A DNA stretch of 64,000 nt from Guadua angustifolia (lineage: Eukaryota > Streptophyta > Magnoliopsida > Poales > Poaceae), in NCBI GenBank assembly GCA_036346375.1, contig CM070514.1, positions 18,566,463-18,630,462 of the forward strand, in the 5' to 3' direction. Of the stretch, positions 25,106-35,994 are shown piece after piece. Position numbers and translations under genes: made by a program. Every line of letters begins with the position of its first letter. Position 1 is the stretch's first letter. Under the pieces are notes generated by a model. It was not told where the DNA came from. It saw only the letters and a program-made list of their open reading frames with translations, and did no database searches.

Positions 25106-25182
25106 GACAGAGGTATATTTTTGCAGATTTTTTTCTGAGGTATATTTTTACAATTTAAATAAAAAATATATTATTAAAAAAA
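25103..25182 (-). repeat. MULE-1 right terminal inverted repeat
   Basis: Inverted partner of 3364-3440. Starts inward with GGCGACAGAGGTATATTTT and ends in TTATTAAAAAAA. Confidence 0.85.
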
Positions 25183-25314
25183 GTCAGCTGACACAAAGAA
25201 GATAATACTATTTTTGTTTTTGGAATTTACCATAACTTTTCAATTTCTCCGAAAGAAATTGCATTATTGCCTTATTGTGTTTACACTTTGCAGTAGCATA
25301 CTTATATTTAAGGG

Positions 25315-25440
25315 AGATTTAGATATTTGCCACTCTTCAATTTCAATCTTCGATGCTATGTACAAATCATGCCATTGGAGTGTCATTTTTTGTACATAAC
25401 GTCGAATTTTCACGTTGAAGGGTGGCAAATATCGGATTAA
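25315..25440. mobile_element. short foldback MITE
   Basis: The arm GATATTTGCCACTCTTCAA..ATGTACAAA (about 25322-25366) is the inverse of TTTGTACATAAC..TTGAAGGGTGGCAAATATC (about 25389-25433), with a gap of about 20 bp. No coding capacity. A related motif set occurs in the foldback at 32011-32122. Confidence 0.65.
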
Positions 25441-25566
25441 TTCTATATTTATTTATTTTTAAATAGCCCCTTGACAACTTCCGAGCTCCAACATAACGAA
25501 TGTGAACTGGTGAAGCCAACATGGTAAACATACTATGGTACAAAACGATTGTACAGTACATACTAA

Positions 25567-25787
25567 GAGTGTGATTGGTTGGTGGGATAAGGTTGAATAG
25601 AATAGGATGATCTTGTACTATTTGGTTCTATTGTATTGGATGAATGGAATGATTCAACATCTATAAAAAATATTCTTCAAATTTGTATCACACCGTTCAA
25701 GAGGAGATAGTTCCATTCAAACGACCAAACAAATAAATGATATTTTTCTTAAACCATCTTATACGTATACTACAACGAAACACACCC
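25567..25787. mobile_element. Tourist-like (PIF/Harbinger) MITE
   Basis: TIRs GAGTGTGATTGGTTG (left) and, inverted, GGGTGTGTTTCGTTG (right). Both ends are flanked by TAA (25564-25566 and 25788-25790), the TWA target site of this superfamily. 221 bp, non-coding. Confidence 0.75.
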
Positions 25788-28479
25788 TAAGATTGCTTGC
25801 AGCTAGGGGTGCAATTAGATCGGATAATTTCCGACCGACCAACCGACTGGATATGTTTGGATCGGATTCGGATATTTTTTTTGGATAGTCCTCAGATTCG
25901 GAATCAGTTTCGGATATTTTGTTTCGGATTCGGGAAATCGCTATCCGTTAGATCGAGATATTCCGAATCTATTTTCAGATATATCCAGATAACATTAATC
26001 GGATATCCGACGGGATTTTCCGCCGGCCCGGCGTTGCCGTCATCCACTCTGACTGGCCACCAGCCCTCGTCTCCACTGCGCCGCCTCGGCAGCGCCGCCC
26101 TCGGCCGACGCCGAGCCCTCCGCCGGATCGACGGCCGTGCTTGCTGTCAGCCGTCGACGCCCCTGGATCCACGCGTGTCCTCCGCCGGTCACCACTCCTG
26201 CGCCGCTATTCACTTGTGCGTGCCGGCCATGACCACCTCGGCTGTTGGCTCGGCATCGCCTGCTTCGCTCGAATTTGGCTTCGCTTGAGCCGGCACGGCG
26301 CCATCAGCTCCTCGGCTGTTTCTCGAGCTTGCCCCTCCTCGGCCGGTCGCCTCTGATCTGCCTCTGCACCGCAAGGGGGTGAGGGAGATGGTGGTTTTGG
26401 GGGTGAGGGAGGGGGTTTGGTGGTGATGGCGCATCCCACTGCTCTTGATATAGCCTGGTCCCCCAATCCACGAATACTTGTTCATCCCAATCTCTACCAT
26501 CATAGCGCGAGTCGTCTGCAGCTGATCTCGGTGTGATCGATGGAGCCCTCCGTCAGGGTCGTCCGCGAGAGCCCGCGACTTCTCCGGCCCCGCGGAGTAT
26601 CCGTGCGTGCGGCGGTTCCGTCACCGGCGACTCGTCACCTTCCTCGTTCTAAGCAGCTTCCGCAACACCTTCAGAGCGTACGGCGGGCCACCGCTTATGC
26701 GTTAATTCTTGCTTGATTCCTATGTTTGCTACCGCATCATGCATCGTCACTGAATTAGTGGAATATGTTAAGTAATCCCGTTGCGTTAGCTATTTAAGTC
26801 TTTTTTCCATGTGTCATTTGTTTACTTATTAAGCTTTACTGCTTTGCATCTGTAATGCCCTGAACCGCAATGTGGTCACGGCAAAGTCGGAGTCGTGTGC
26901 GTGAGTTAAGGAAGTTCAGTAGTGAAGTTCAGTAGTGGGTATGTGGCGTCAAAATCGGATCGTAGTGGCGTTGAGTTCTGCATGTAACTAATTCCTTTCA
27001 TCCAGGGATTGAATAACTTAATGAGAACCCAGAAAACGCTGTAAGTTGTGCGCAGCACAAACGCTCTGTGTCTTTTGCAACTCTGAATGTTCTGATTGTT
27101 CAGTTCGTCAGATTACTGTTCATCATCCGAAAAACTTCAGAGTTTGCGTTTCTTCAGAGAAGTGAGAGGGAGAGCCACACACGCGTGAGTTTTTCCCAAC
27201 AGAATAATACTGGATTCGTGTATCCGTGCGTGCAAGCTGAACCACGAGACGGACGCGTTCACGAGCGGGGCGCATCTGTGCCAGCTTGTGAAGCAAGGCC
27301 TGCGGGAGGATGCAGTCAACTACCTCTCCCGCTTCCTGCTTCCGACCACTCATCGGCGAAGCGACGAGGCCCGGGTCCTCCGCACTTCCTCGGCATGCAC
27401 AATACTTTCGCCAACATCGCCGCAGGCAAGAAGGATAGCACCGTCCAGTATCTGTTGGAAAGGTACATGCTCTACGCCAACCATGATAACACCGTTTGCT
27501 ATACGGCCCCATCAGGATCCGTTCCATCATCCTCTCAATGCTCTTCTCCGACCAAGTCAGGTCGATCACTACCACTTCATGTATATTCCTACCAATTCAT
27601 GCGTATGTATCCATGCGCAAGATATTACATGTATATGTGAGTAACTGACGTTTTGTTTTTCATAATTATGATTAGATTAGGACGTTTTTAACATCACACA
27701 AGGACTTTCCAAGAGGTCATCTATCCTATTACTACTCCCGTCCAAACACGTTTAATTTCAGAGTTCTTATAAGATCTAGTACTTTAGTGGTGTTATGATC
27801 ATATTTAATATATAATACGTCCCTTCTCCTTTTAACCCCGTAAAACAACAAAATACTGATTTCCAATTATTTCAAATTAGTAAACTATATAGAGGTAATT
27901 AGCAAAATTTAAAACTTTCAAATTTATTTTCCATACTCTTGACTATTAATTATGCTTGCAATATATGTGTCATTAGTATTCATGAAACTTGTAAAAACAC
28001 CATAACTTTTGACTCGTACCTTCAATTTTAGTGTTCTTGTGCATTCTAGAATCATCACATAATGAGCTCTCCAGTTATATTCTTTTGGACACTGATTCTA
28101 ATTTTCAAATACGAAATCCGAGCACTTTTGTTAAAATGACTATAACTTTTGACTCATAACTTCGATCGGGGTGTTCTTTGGCTCGTTTGAAAGATAACGA
28201 AAAGTTGCACCTGAATTTTATAATGCACAAAAATCAATTGGTCGGATTCTAATGGTTTGTGCAAATGTGTGCGCGGTGACAAAATTCCAAAAAAAAAGTC
28301 GTTTAGAGCCTCAAAACGGCATTCGAAGTTTTGAATCTATTTCGGTCATTCTTTTCACTTATTACAAATGGAATATTAGTTCCAATTATTTGTGGAATAT
28401 TATTTAATTTCAATTCTTTCACATTAGAAGGCTAGAGAGGTAATTAGCAATATTTAAAATTTTCAATTTTTATTATTTG

Positions 28480-28829
28480 TGGTGGTTTCAAATTAAAACC
28501 ACCACAAATAGGATTATCAGTGGCGGTTTTAGCCAAAAACCGCCACAGATGCTCACATTACCTGTGGCGGTTTTTTACTAAAACCGCCACTGATACTCAT
28601 ATTATCAGTGGCAGTTTTTGGCTAAAACCAACATGGATGTATTTGTGGCGATTCCAAAGAAAAACCGCCATTGATAATGTATTATTTGTGATGGTTCCAA
28701 ATAAAAACCATTATAAACAATTTTCCCGCTATTTTTTTTTAAAAAATCGCCACTGATAATACTATTTGTGACAATTCTAGAAAAACCATTACAAATAGAG
28801 TATCACCTATATGCTGTTTTGTGCTAGTG
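28480..28829 (-). mobile_element. terminal fragment of a CACTA-like transposon
   Basis: Read from the right it begins CACTAGCACAAAACAGC, a CACTA-type terminus. It is followed by many subterminal units of the form TGTGGCGGTTTT..AAAACCGCCACTGATA on both strands. I see no opposite CACTA end inside the hAT element. The AT-rich block 27641-28480, with a diverged repeat of GAGGTAATTAGCAAAATTTAAAA (about 27890 and 28437), may belong to it. Confidence 0.65.
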
Positions 28830-28946
28830 ATTGTTGTTATTGTTGTTCTTGAACCTCAAAACTTGTTATTGTTGTTGTTGTTCTTGAGCCTCAAATCTTG
28901 CATATTCGTATATATAGGGCCTCCCTGGACGAATTTTTGTTTAAAA

Positions 28947-29241
28947 TAATATATATTTAATAAAAAATTACAGAAATAATATGCCAAAAATAAAAATGAC
29001 AGATCTGTACACCTATCACAATTCCAATTACGACAGGCTCTCTGTCGCAATTTCAAATTGCGACAGAGAGCCTGTCGTAATTTGGAAACGCATTGTATCT
29101 CGCCCAACGAATAGCGACAGACTCTCGTCGCAATTTCAAATTATGACCTTGCACTGCCGCAATTTCAAATTATGATGATGTGTAGAACTGTCATTTTTAT
29201 TTTCGGCATATTATTTCTGTAATTTTTCATTAAATATATTA
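28947..29241. mobile_element. palindromic MITE with internal perfect hairpin
   Basis: The ends are about 55 bp inverted repeats (AAAAATTACAGAAATAATATGCC..AAAATGACAG on the left, its inverse on the right). In the middle, 29024-29083 is a near-perfect palindrome with arms of about 30 bp (CGACAGGCTCTCTGTCGCAA and its complement). Non-coding. The composition recalls MULE subterminal repeats. Confidence 0.7.
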
Positions 29242-29404
29242 GAACCTGTCGCAAGGCAGTAGAAATCGTCAAAGATTTGGTTTATAGGATTCCAGAGTTG
29301 AAAGACCTAGTGCTATTGCCGGGCCGCCCAATGATGCCGCAAAATGTCCTCCCTTTGGTTAATTTCCAGTCTATGCAACAACTGCTATGCTCAACTTCTT
29401 GTTG

Positions 29405-30229
29405 ATTAGGATTTGACAGATGGAGCACACATTTAAGTTAGGATGTCATTTGATTTTTTATGAACTGTCATAACTAGAATAGACCCAATATGTTCCTACT
29501 GTTCTGTTGTTTGGGAAGACCACTTGTATTATTTGGTAAATATGGCAACTGATCGACGAAATTATGTGATCTTCAGATGAAAGCTTAAAAGCTGGTAGAC
29601 GTCCAGAGCTCCATCAAAGGTTTCTACACCAATTAATTGGGAAGGAAGATACGTAAATTCACACTTGTTCTGTCAACCAAACCTCTAGTCTAGTCACTTG
29701 CGATTGTGCACACAATATATTGGCTCTTTGCTGGCAATGTAATTTATTGAATCCTATTGGACGTAAATTTGGCCTGTAATATTTTGGATATGAAACTTGT
29801 AGACTTAGTGAATTAAGCTTTAGATCTCAGCTCCACCTCAGATATGAAACTTGTAGATTAAAATAAAGTGAATTAAGTTTATATTTTTAATCTAAAATGT
29901 AAACAAGATGACTCATCTAAACATTCTTAATATACCCACAGCTCCAGCTCCACGATTCTGGTGGAGTTAGGAATATTCAGCCCACAGATCCATGGATCCG
30001 TGGAGTCAAGCTGTACCAAACATAGCCTTTGTCTAGCTACTTTGGAGAAAAAGAAAAGAAAGGAAGAAAAAAAATAGAAAAATGGGGCGAAGCCGGATTT
30101 TTGACGACGAACTCGATTTAATTTTTTTAAATATTGTGAAAAACCCTAATGTCAACTCTTGATATTAGTTCTGTTACATTCGAACTCATGGTTAATTAAT
30201 CATTGGTATACATTTGCTATATGCATTAG
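29405..30229. other. non-coding interior of the hAT element
   Basis: No gene is supported. It holds a short direct repeat of GATATGAAACTTGTAGA (near 29787 and 29839) and could be the 3' flank of the captured gene. Confidence 0.4.
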
Positions 30230-30484
30230 CTATATATTGTCACGCGATATCCGACAAAAAATATCCAGTACCGTATCGATTCCGCTACGTATTCGCTTCG
30301 TATCCGCAACTAATATTATCCGCGCCATATTTGTATATGGTATTATCCGTATCTGAATCTGAATCCGACAAAAAATATGGTTTAGGATACGGAAAGAGCG
30401 ATATCCGATCGAATCCGAGCCGATTGCATCCCTACTTGCAGCTCATAGTATAACGTACGTTCTCGCTATAGTGTAGCATCTCAA

Positions 30485-31930
30485 TTATGACGCAGGGTAA
30501 AAAATTTTGGCGAAATTTTGGATTTCAGGACAGAGCAAAATTTGAAGTACTTGCCGAATTGAAAATTTTGAAAAAAAATTGAATTTGCAACAGTAATTTC
30601 AAAAATTTTGGGTTTTGATTTGACCGAATTAGTGCAATAACTCTTACAAAAGTCATCTTACACAAAAATTTGTTGAAAAACTAAAATTTTAAGGCATTTT
30701 AAAATTTAGGTAGAAATATTATCAAATTTTTATAAAATTTTACAAGCTTGATAATAATCTAAAAAATTTATGGTACCACATTTAGTAGTGTAGAATCATA
30801 CAGAACAATTTTGAAAATAATTGAACTTCATTTGTTATCTTTCAAAAATCAAAACCGAATGGACATAATTGGGACAATAAACTTGTTAGATTTTTCTAAT
30901 TTTTTTTGTGTGATCATGATCTAAAATTTTTATGACAGATTAAGAATTGCTTCAATACCATTATATAAAATTTTGAAAAAAATTCAACTTTATTTGTTTG
31001 GTCAATCAAATCTATAAATCCAATGAACTTCATTTGTTATACTATATTGCAAAAACCAAAAGAGAAAGAACATAAATGCTATTGTACATTGTAAGAATTT
31101 TATAAATTCATTGGAATGTAATCATGATTCAAAATTTTTATAAGATCTTAAACATTTTCTTATCACTCTTCTGTAAAATTTTCACAAATTTTAAATCTTC
31201 TTTTATCGCTAATGCAAATCTATGTATTGATTATCAGGATTTTATCAGGACGTAGCACTGTCAGAATTTTTGGAATATCTTCAAGTATGATAATCATATG
31301 AAACTTTTCTAGAAACATTATTTATTCATCAGGACCTTCCACAAAAATTTTCAAAATTTTCCAACATCGTTTGGACTATTTTTCATTCCATTCAAATTTG
31401 CCGGTAAGGCTTTTATCAGGATAGTAGCACTGTCCGAATTTTTAAAACTTCTTGAATCTTAATCACCATCCCAAAATGTTATCTAAACATGATTGATTCA
31501 TCAGAATCATGTACAAAAAATTTTAAAATTTTCTAACATCGTTTGTACCACTTTTTATCCTGTTCAAACTTGCTGGTCAACGTTTTCATCTGCATAGTAC
31601 CAATTATTGAATTTTTAAAATTACACAGACTTGATAATTACTTGAAAGTTTTATGAGAACATATCTAACGTGTTAGAAACCTTAAAAAAATTTAAAATTT
31701 TTCTGGCATCGTTTGAACTATTTTTTTTGGTTAGTACAATTTTGTCAAAATTTTAGGAATTTTGGCCGAAATTTAGATTTTTGGCCGAAATTTCGGTAGC
31801 AAAAAAACCGGATTTGAATTTTTATTTTTGAATTTTGAATGGATTTCATCTGAAATGATGAAATTTCACCAAAATTTCGGATTTTGACCGTGGGCGAAAT
31901 TTTGTATAAAACAAAATTCAAATCCTTGGT
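30485..31930. repeat. AT-rich dispersed repeat, copy B
   Basis: Same order of phrases as copy A: GGCGAAATTTTGGATTTC at the start, ATAACTCTTACAAAAGTCAT, AACTTCATTTGTTATCTTTC, TTTATCAGGACGTAGCACTG repeated at a period of about 150-170 bp, and an end with GGCCGAAATTTCGG and AAATCCTTGG. Non-coding. Confidence 0.6.
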
Positions 31931-32010
31931 ATGACGTACGCACAACCTCGACATGCATGCACGCAGAACGATACAAGCATACTGTTTCACAGTACTGTGA
32001 TTTAAAAATT

Positions 32011-32122
32011 GATAATATGCCACCCCGATATTGCGCAAGAAATGCCACTCTCCTCTCAATGACATGTGGGACCTTCGTTCTATAACGGTGGGCCGAGTGG
32101 CATTTTAGCGAGTGGCAATATC
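32011..32122. mobile_element. short foldback MITE
   Basis: GATAATATGCCACCCCGATA..AATGCCACTC on the left is the diverged inverse of GAGTGGCATTTTAGCGAGTGGCAATATC on the right. Non-coding. Confidence 0.5.
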
Positions 32123-32172
32123 AAGAGTGATATACTACGCTATCATTTGTTAGTTGGTGTGTTCATGTAATC

Positions 32173-32922
32173 GATGGCGGAGCCAAAATTTCTAAGGAGG
32201 GGTCTAAGAATAAAGTGGCGGCGAGAGCGAGCAGTGCAGAGCGTAGCGATGTCTCCAATCATCACCGCCGATGCTTATTGTTAGCACTTAGCACACAAGA
32301 TGCTTCAACGCCTATGGATTAGATGAATAGTCTTGTATCAAAGACAAAAATGTCCGAAAAATTGGACGTCCTAGCAATTCAGAGACCAATCACAAATTCA
32401 CAATCACATGATCTGTATAACTTGTCGCTGGTAATTAAACTAATAATTAATCAATCGATAATTAGCAAAAGGCATGAACTGTTCATGGATATATGACATA
32501 TACATATGCCTGTGAAAATACGACGAACATGGAGAAAACTAGATAACATCTCAAGGGAAAGGACAAAGGTTCAGCGCACCAGACACATCGTCGTAAACCG
32601 ACCTGATCGATCGAACTGTTTCTGCTAGAATAATCTAGTCGCCGTCTGTCTTGAGAGAATCGGAGAACAGCAAACTGAATAATTTAGTCGCGCAGCATGG
32701 AGAACGAACGGGAGAAGGCCGAAGGCGAGACGTTGGTTCGATCTTTGACTCGATGTTTCATTCGTAGCACGCGAGAAGACGAGAAGACAAGAAGGCGAGA
32801 CGTCAGCCGTCAGACGTTTGGCTTTGTGACTATATATATATATATACACTATAGCTTCTTTCATGGGCCAAAAGGGGGGGCCAGGCCCCATCACGCCCGC
32901 CCCCCCTTTGGCTCCGCCTCTG
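32173..32922. mobile_element. 750 bp non-autonomous element with 9 bp target duplication
   Basis: CATGTAATC is repeated exactly at 32164-32172 and 32923-32931. The ends are short inverted repeats: GATGGCGGAGCCAAA on the left and, inverted, CAGAGGCGGAGCCAAA on the right. A 9 bp duplication points to the Mutator superfamily. The interior has no recognised gene; it includes a TATATA run and a C/G-rich stretch next to the right end. Confidence 0.75.
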
Positions 32923-32931
32923 CATGTAATC

Positions 32932-33519
32932 TTGTTCTAAAAGTAAAAAGAAATAAAGGAAAAGTAAAAAAGAAATAAAGGACATCTGGGTCGACCAATA
33001 ATTAATAAATTGTTTCAGGAAGGAATTTTTACTGTACTTTTGTTGATTTATAATATATAGTAGAGCCAGGACAAAATTTTAGGTACGATGGAGTTGTCTG
33101 TTGTACCAAGAGTATTTGCCCGGAAGAAATGAAATATATACACAAACTATATTACAGTCCCACTAATAAGAGTATAACACTAAACAGAATCAACAGCTAC
33201 AATTCCAATCCGCATGCAAACATGTGAAGGAAGGCAAGACAGAAGAATACCTCACTAACGAAGTTTGCACAATAATTTGGGCTCAAAACGTTACTTGGTT
33301 CCAGACAGTGCTAAAGTATCTATTCAAATCCATTTCTAGCAAATCAAATAATCGATCATTCAAAATCTTGAACCAAAAATCACAATTCATCATCCATTAT
33401 TCTATTTGAGACACGACAACCATGTGGCAATTATAATTGATATTTGAGAGGATCATAGGAGATTTGAGAGTACCACGTGGAGGTTTTAATCAAACCTAGG
33501 CTATTACCAAGTAATGCAT
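32932..33519. other. non-coding AT-rich spacer
   Basis: No gene or complete element seen between the 750 bp element and repeat copy C. Confidence 0.4.
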
Positions 33520-34450
33520 TCGGGTAAGGTTTAAAATCCCAGCAAAATTTCAGAAAGTTTGGCCGAGATTTTGGATTTTAGCTAAGGATGAGGTTAAAAA
33601 TCCTGGCAAAATAAAAAAAATTAAAAAATCAAATTATTACAGTAATTTCATAAAAATTTAGTTATTTTGATCGAATTTCAAGTTTTTTTAGACTAGATTT
33701 GGAACAATACCTCTTAAGAATGTCATCTGCCATAAAATTTTTTGAAAAATCAAATTTTGAGATTTTTAATAAAAATAAAAGAAGCGTTGTTTGATTTTTA
33801 TAAAAATGTATAAGGTTAATCATGCTCTGAAAAATTTATGGTACCATATATAGCATTCTAGAATCATACAAAAATAATTTCCAAAAGAATTGAACTTTAT
33901 TTGTTATCTTTGAAAAATCAAAAATAGAAGAAACATAAATGAGACATTAACATTGTGAGAAATTTATAAATTCAGTCGAGTGTGATCATGATTCAAATTT
34001 TTAGGAGAGCTTAAGCATTGCCTTAAAAGTCTTCTCTAAAAGTTTCAAAAATTGTAAATATATTTTGATATTTTAATCAAATCTATGAAAACAATACAAA
34101 TACTCAGCCATCCCACAGTAAGACTTTTATTAAGACAGGAGCACTATTATAATTTTTGAAAATTCCTTAGGCTTGATCATTATCTAAAACTTTTATTTGA
34201 AAATCATTGATGTGTTAGATTCATCCACAAAAATTTTCAAATTTTCTCAATGTGGTTTGAACTATTTTTCATTTGATTGAAATTTGCTGAAGTTTCGGCA
34301 ATTTCGGCATTTTTGGCTAAAATCTTGGAAATATCGGTCTAAAAAATTCTGGATTTGAATTTTGCTTTTTGGATGTCGTTCGAAATTCCAAAATTTTGCC
34401 AAACTTTTATATTTAGGTCTCCTCTGAGATATGGTCTTAAAAATGAAATT
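33520..34450. repeat. AT-rich dispersed repeat, copy C (shorter)
   Basis: Starts with AAAATTTCAGAAAGTTTGGCCGAGATTTTGGATTT-like sequence. It includes CTCTTAAGAATGTCATCTGCC, TTTATTTGTTATCTTTGAAA and TGATCATGATTCAAATTTTT, one AAGACAGGAGCACTATTATA unit, and a TTTCGGC-rich end. Fewer of the internal ~160 bp units than copies A and B. Confidence 0.6.
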
Positions 34451-34489
34451 TTAATTCGGGGTCTTTGCTATATAAAATTATAGCTAATT

Positions 34490-35870
34490 TCCTAGTTTGG
34501 TACCATACTACTCCATCCATCCCGTACAATATAAATGCCAAGTCCATGTAAGTATGGACCAAGGAGACACCAAATCTAATAAAAATTAAATGTCATTGAA
34601 CCAATGAATTTTTTAAATAATATCTTTGTTTTTCAATTTGCATAATTAATACACCGAATTTTCTTTTTACAAAAACAGGCTTCTATAACCCTTTGAAATA
34701 GTGACAGCGACTCTATTATCAAACGAATGGATGACAGTTTACCATGTAGGCATCTATTGCCATTCGATTTGGTGACATAGCCTATCACCAAATCAAATAG
34801 CAATAGAGTGACAGAGCTTGTCGCTAAATCAAATGGCGACGGAGTGAACCAATCGCCATTTGAAATGGCAAGAGAGGAACCTGTACCCTCTGTGATGAAA
34901 ACATTCATTTGGCCTGATCTTCCGATAAGAGGGATAACTACGATTGATCAATGTGATGTTGACGACGAGGCTACTTGATTGGAACGATCAAGTCTGTCTT
35001 GTAATCACTATACCACACTCTTTGTTGTTATCAATCATGCTCAGCACAGTTGACCTTTCCTACAAGCAATCAAGAATCAAGTAAGAATGAAATAAGTGCA
35101 ATCTGAATTGGATGATGGAAGATGAAGTTTTATTGAATAATGGAGAGGCTTGAAGTTACTATAGTTGATCTAATCAACACAAGTACACAACTGATGTTTT
35201 CTAAATGAAAAAATAATCTAAACAAGCCTAATGACTAAAAGTGGTAGCCACAAGGGTTATAAGGAGGTGGCAAGGGAGAGCTGATCTAGGGTTGTGTGCC
35301 AATAGGGGTGGTCACATATAACCAGGGCTTAGTTTTGAATACCATTACAAGGCCCATGATGGCTCAATAGGTGACGTAGCACCTCTCTTTGATGATTGTG
35401 ATGTGTAGATAATGAATTCGAATGTGGGGCCAAATCCGTTGGAAAGGTCTCATCGTAAGCTTTCAATTAATTACTCAAGTACCTCCAACAGACTCAATAT
35501 GTGAAAGTTATGATCATTTTAAATCAAAGCTATCAGGCTGATTCCGAATTAGATTGGAATTAAAGCAGGGTCAATCTGGACTTGTTGTGGTAGTAGTGTT
35601 GCTCCTCTCACCTTGATTCCTGAGTACAATAACATCACATTACTTAGGTAGCAATCCATCCTCAATAGAAAAATTATGAAGTCTTAGAAACGAGCTCACT
35701 TGGTAATTCAACTATCGTACACGTGCCTTAGTCATAGGTCCTTGCCTAATATCTTGTGAAGGAGTGTTGTGTGTATCCAAGAAAGTGATGTTCTTATCAC
35801 TCTATTATCATTTCAAATGGCAAAATTGTGAGAGTGCCAAGCTTTAAATCTGTCACCATTCAAGCTGAGC
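34490..35870. other. non-coding region with MULE-like palindromic phrases and an internal insertion
   Basis: 34500-34560 begins CTACTCCATCCATCCCGTAC, like one end of a Stowaway-type MITE, without a visible partner. 34690-34900 has units such as GTCGCTAAATCAAATGGCGAC and CTATTGCCATTCGATTTGG, similar in design to the MULE-1 subterminal units. A related phrase (ATTTCAAATGGCAAAATTGTGAGAGTG) resumes at about 35805, suggesting that about 34905-35800 is an insertion. No gene seen. Confidence 0.4.
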
Positions 35871-35876
35871 CAACAG

Positions 35877-35994
35877 AAGGAGAAAAAGGAGAGGAGAAGG
35901 GGGAGAGGAAGAGAAGAGAAAGAGGAAAGGAAGAGAAGAGAAGAGAAAGAGGAAAGAAAAAGGAGGAAGAGAAAGCGAAGAAGAAGAGAGCTCT
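35877..35994. repeat. polypurine (GA-rich) tract
   Basis: About 118 bases almost free of pyrimidines on the plus strand (a single C near 35979), built of GGAGAAGAGAAAGAGGAA-like repeats. It lies about 120 bp upstream of the outer Helitron. Confidence 0.8.

Larger units (their letters stand above)
3364..25182 (-). mobile_element. MULE-1: large Mutator-like element carrying transposase, PMD and Myb/SANT-like genes
   Basis: The left end (3364-3440) reads as the reverse complement of the right end (25103-25182): T7-AATAATAYATTTTTTATT, then AAATATACCTCTGTCGCC. Between the ends lie three genes on the minus strand: a MuDR-type transposase with SWIM zinc finger, a plant mobile domain gene and a Myb/SANT-like gene. 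The span is 21.8 kb. Removing the nested gypsy element and its duplication leaves about 9.2 kb. I could not find a clean 9 bp target duplication (left flank AAATATCAA, right flank GTCAGCTGA), so the exact outer boundary may be a few bases off or the ends are old. Transposase type and TIRs together support the Mutator superfamily. Confidence 0.85.
26540..29404 (+). pseudogene. captured gene fragments, probably LisH/CTLH-type protein
   Basis: Three exon-like pieces read in one direction. Near 26540-26720 an ATG-led GC-rich piece includes LVTFLVLSSFRNTFRAY in a shifted frame, reminiscent of a LisH helix. At 27230-27560 KLNHETDAFTSGAHLCQLV and LREDAVNYLSRFLLP fit a CTLH-type pattern (E-T-x-x-F ... 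L-x-x-L-V ... D-A-x-x-Y-L-S). After a frameshift near 27375 follow MHNTFANIAAGKKDSTVQYL and LLERYML. After the CACTA and MITE insertions, 29253-29404 reads VKDLVYRIPELKDLVLLPGR and NVLPLVN to a stop, like a final exon. All pieces contain shifts or stops. The family call is by pattern only; the source gene could be another helical-repeat protein. Confidence 0.4.
25804..30434. mobile_element. hAT-type non-autonomous element with captured gene (Pack-hAT)
   Basis: The left end TAGGGGTGCAATTAGATCGGA and the inverted right end TAGGGATGCAATCGGCTCGGA form TIRs. Subterminal regions on both sides are full of CGGATATCCGA-type phrases. The flanking 8 bp CTTGCAGC is identical on both sides (25796-25803 and 30435-30442), which is diagnostic for hAT. 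No hAT transposase is visible in 4.6 kb. Instead the interior holds GC-rich exon-like pieces of a host-type gene, a CACTA terminal fragment and a palindromic MITE. Confidence 0.88.

Noticed and set aside
3355..25191. 9 bp target duplication for MULE-1
   Set aside because: The flanks AAATATCAA and GTCAGCTGA do not match in any small shift I tried by eye.
25797..26503. Open frames of 163 and 97 aa at the left end of the 4.6 kb hAT element
   Set aside because: They run across the TIR and GC-rich captured sequence on both strands; Pro/Arg/Ser-rich with no domain.
34500..34560. Stowaway MITE
   Set aside because: Only one end (CTACTCCATCCATCCCGTAC-like) is visible and no partner or TA duplication was found.
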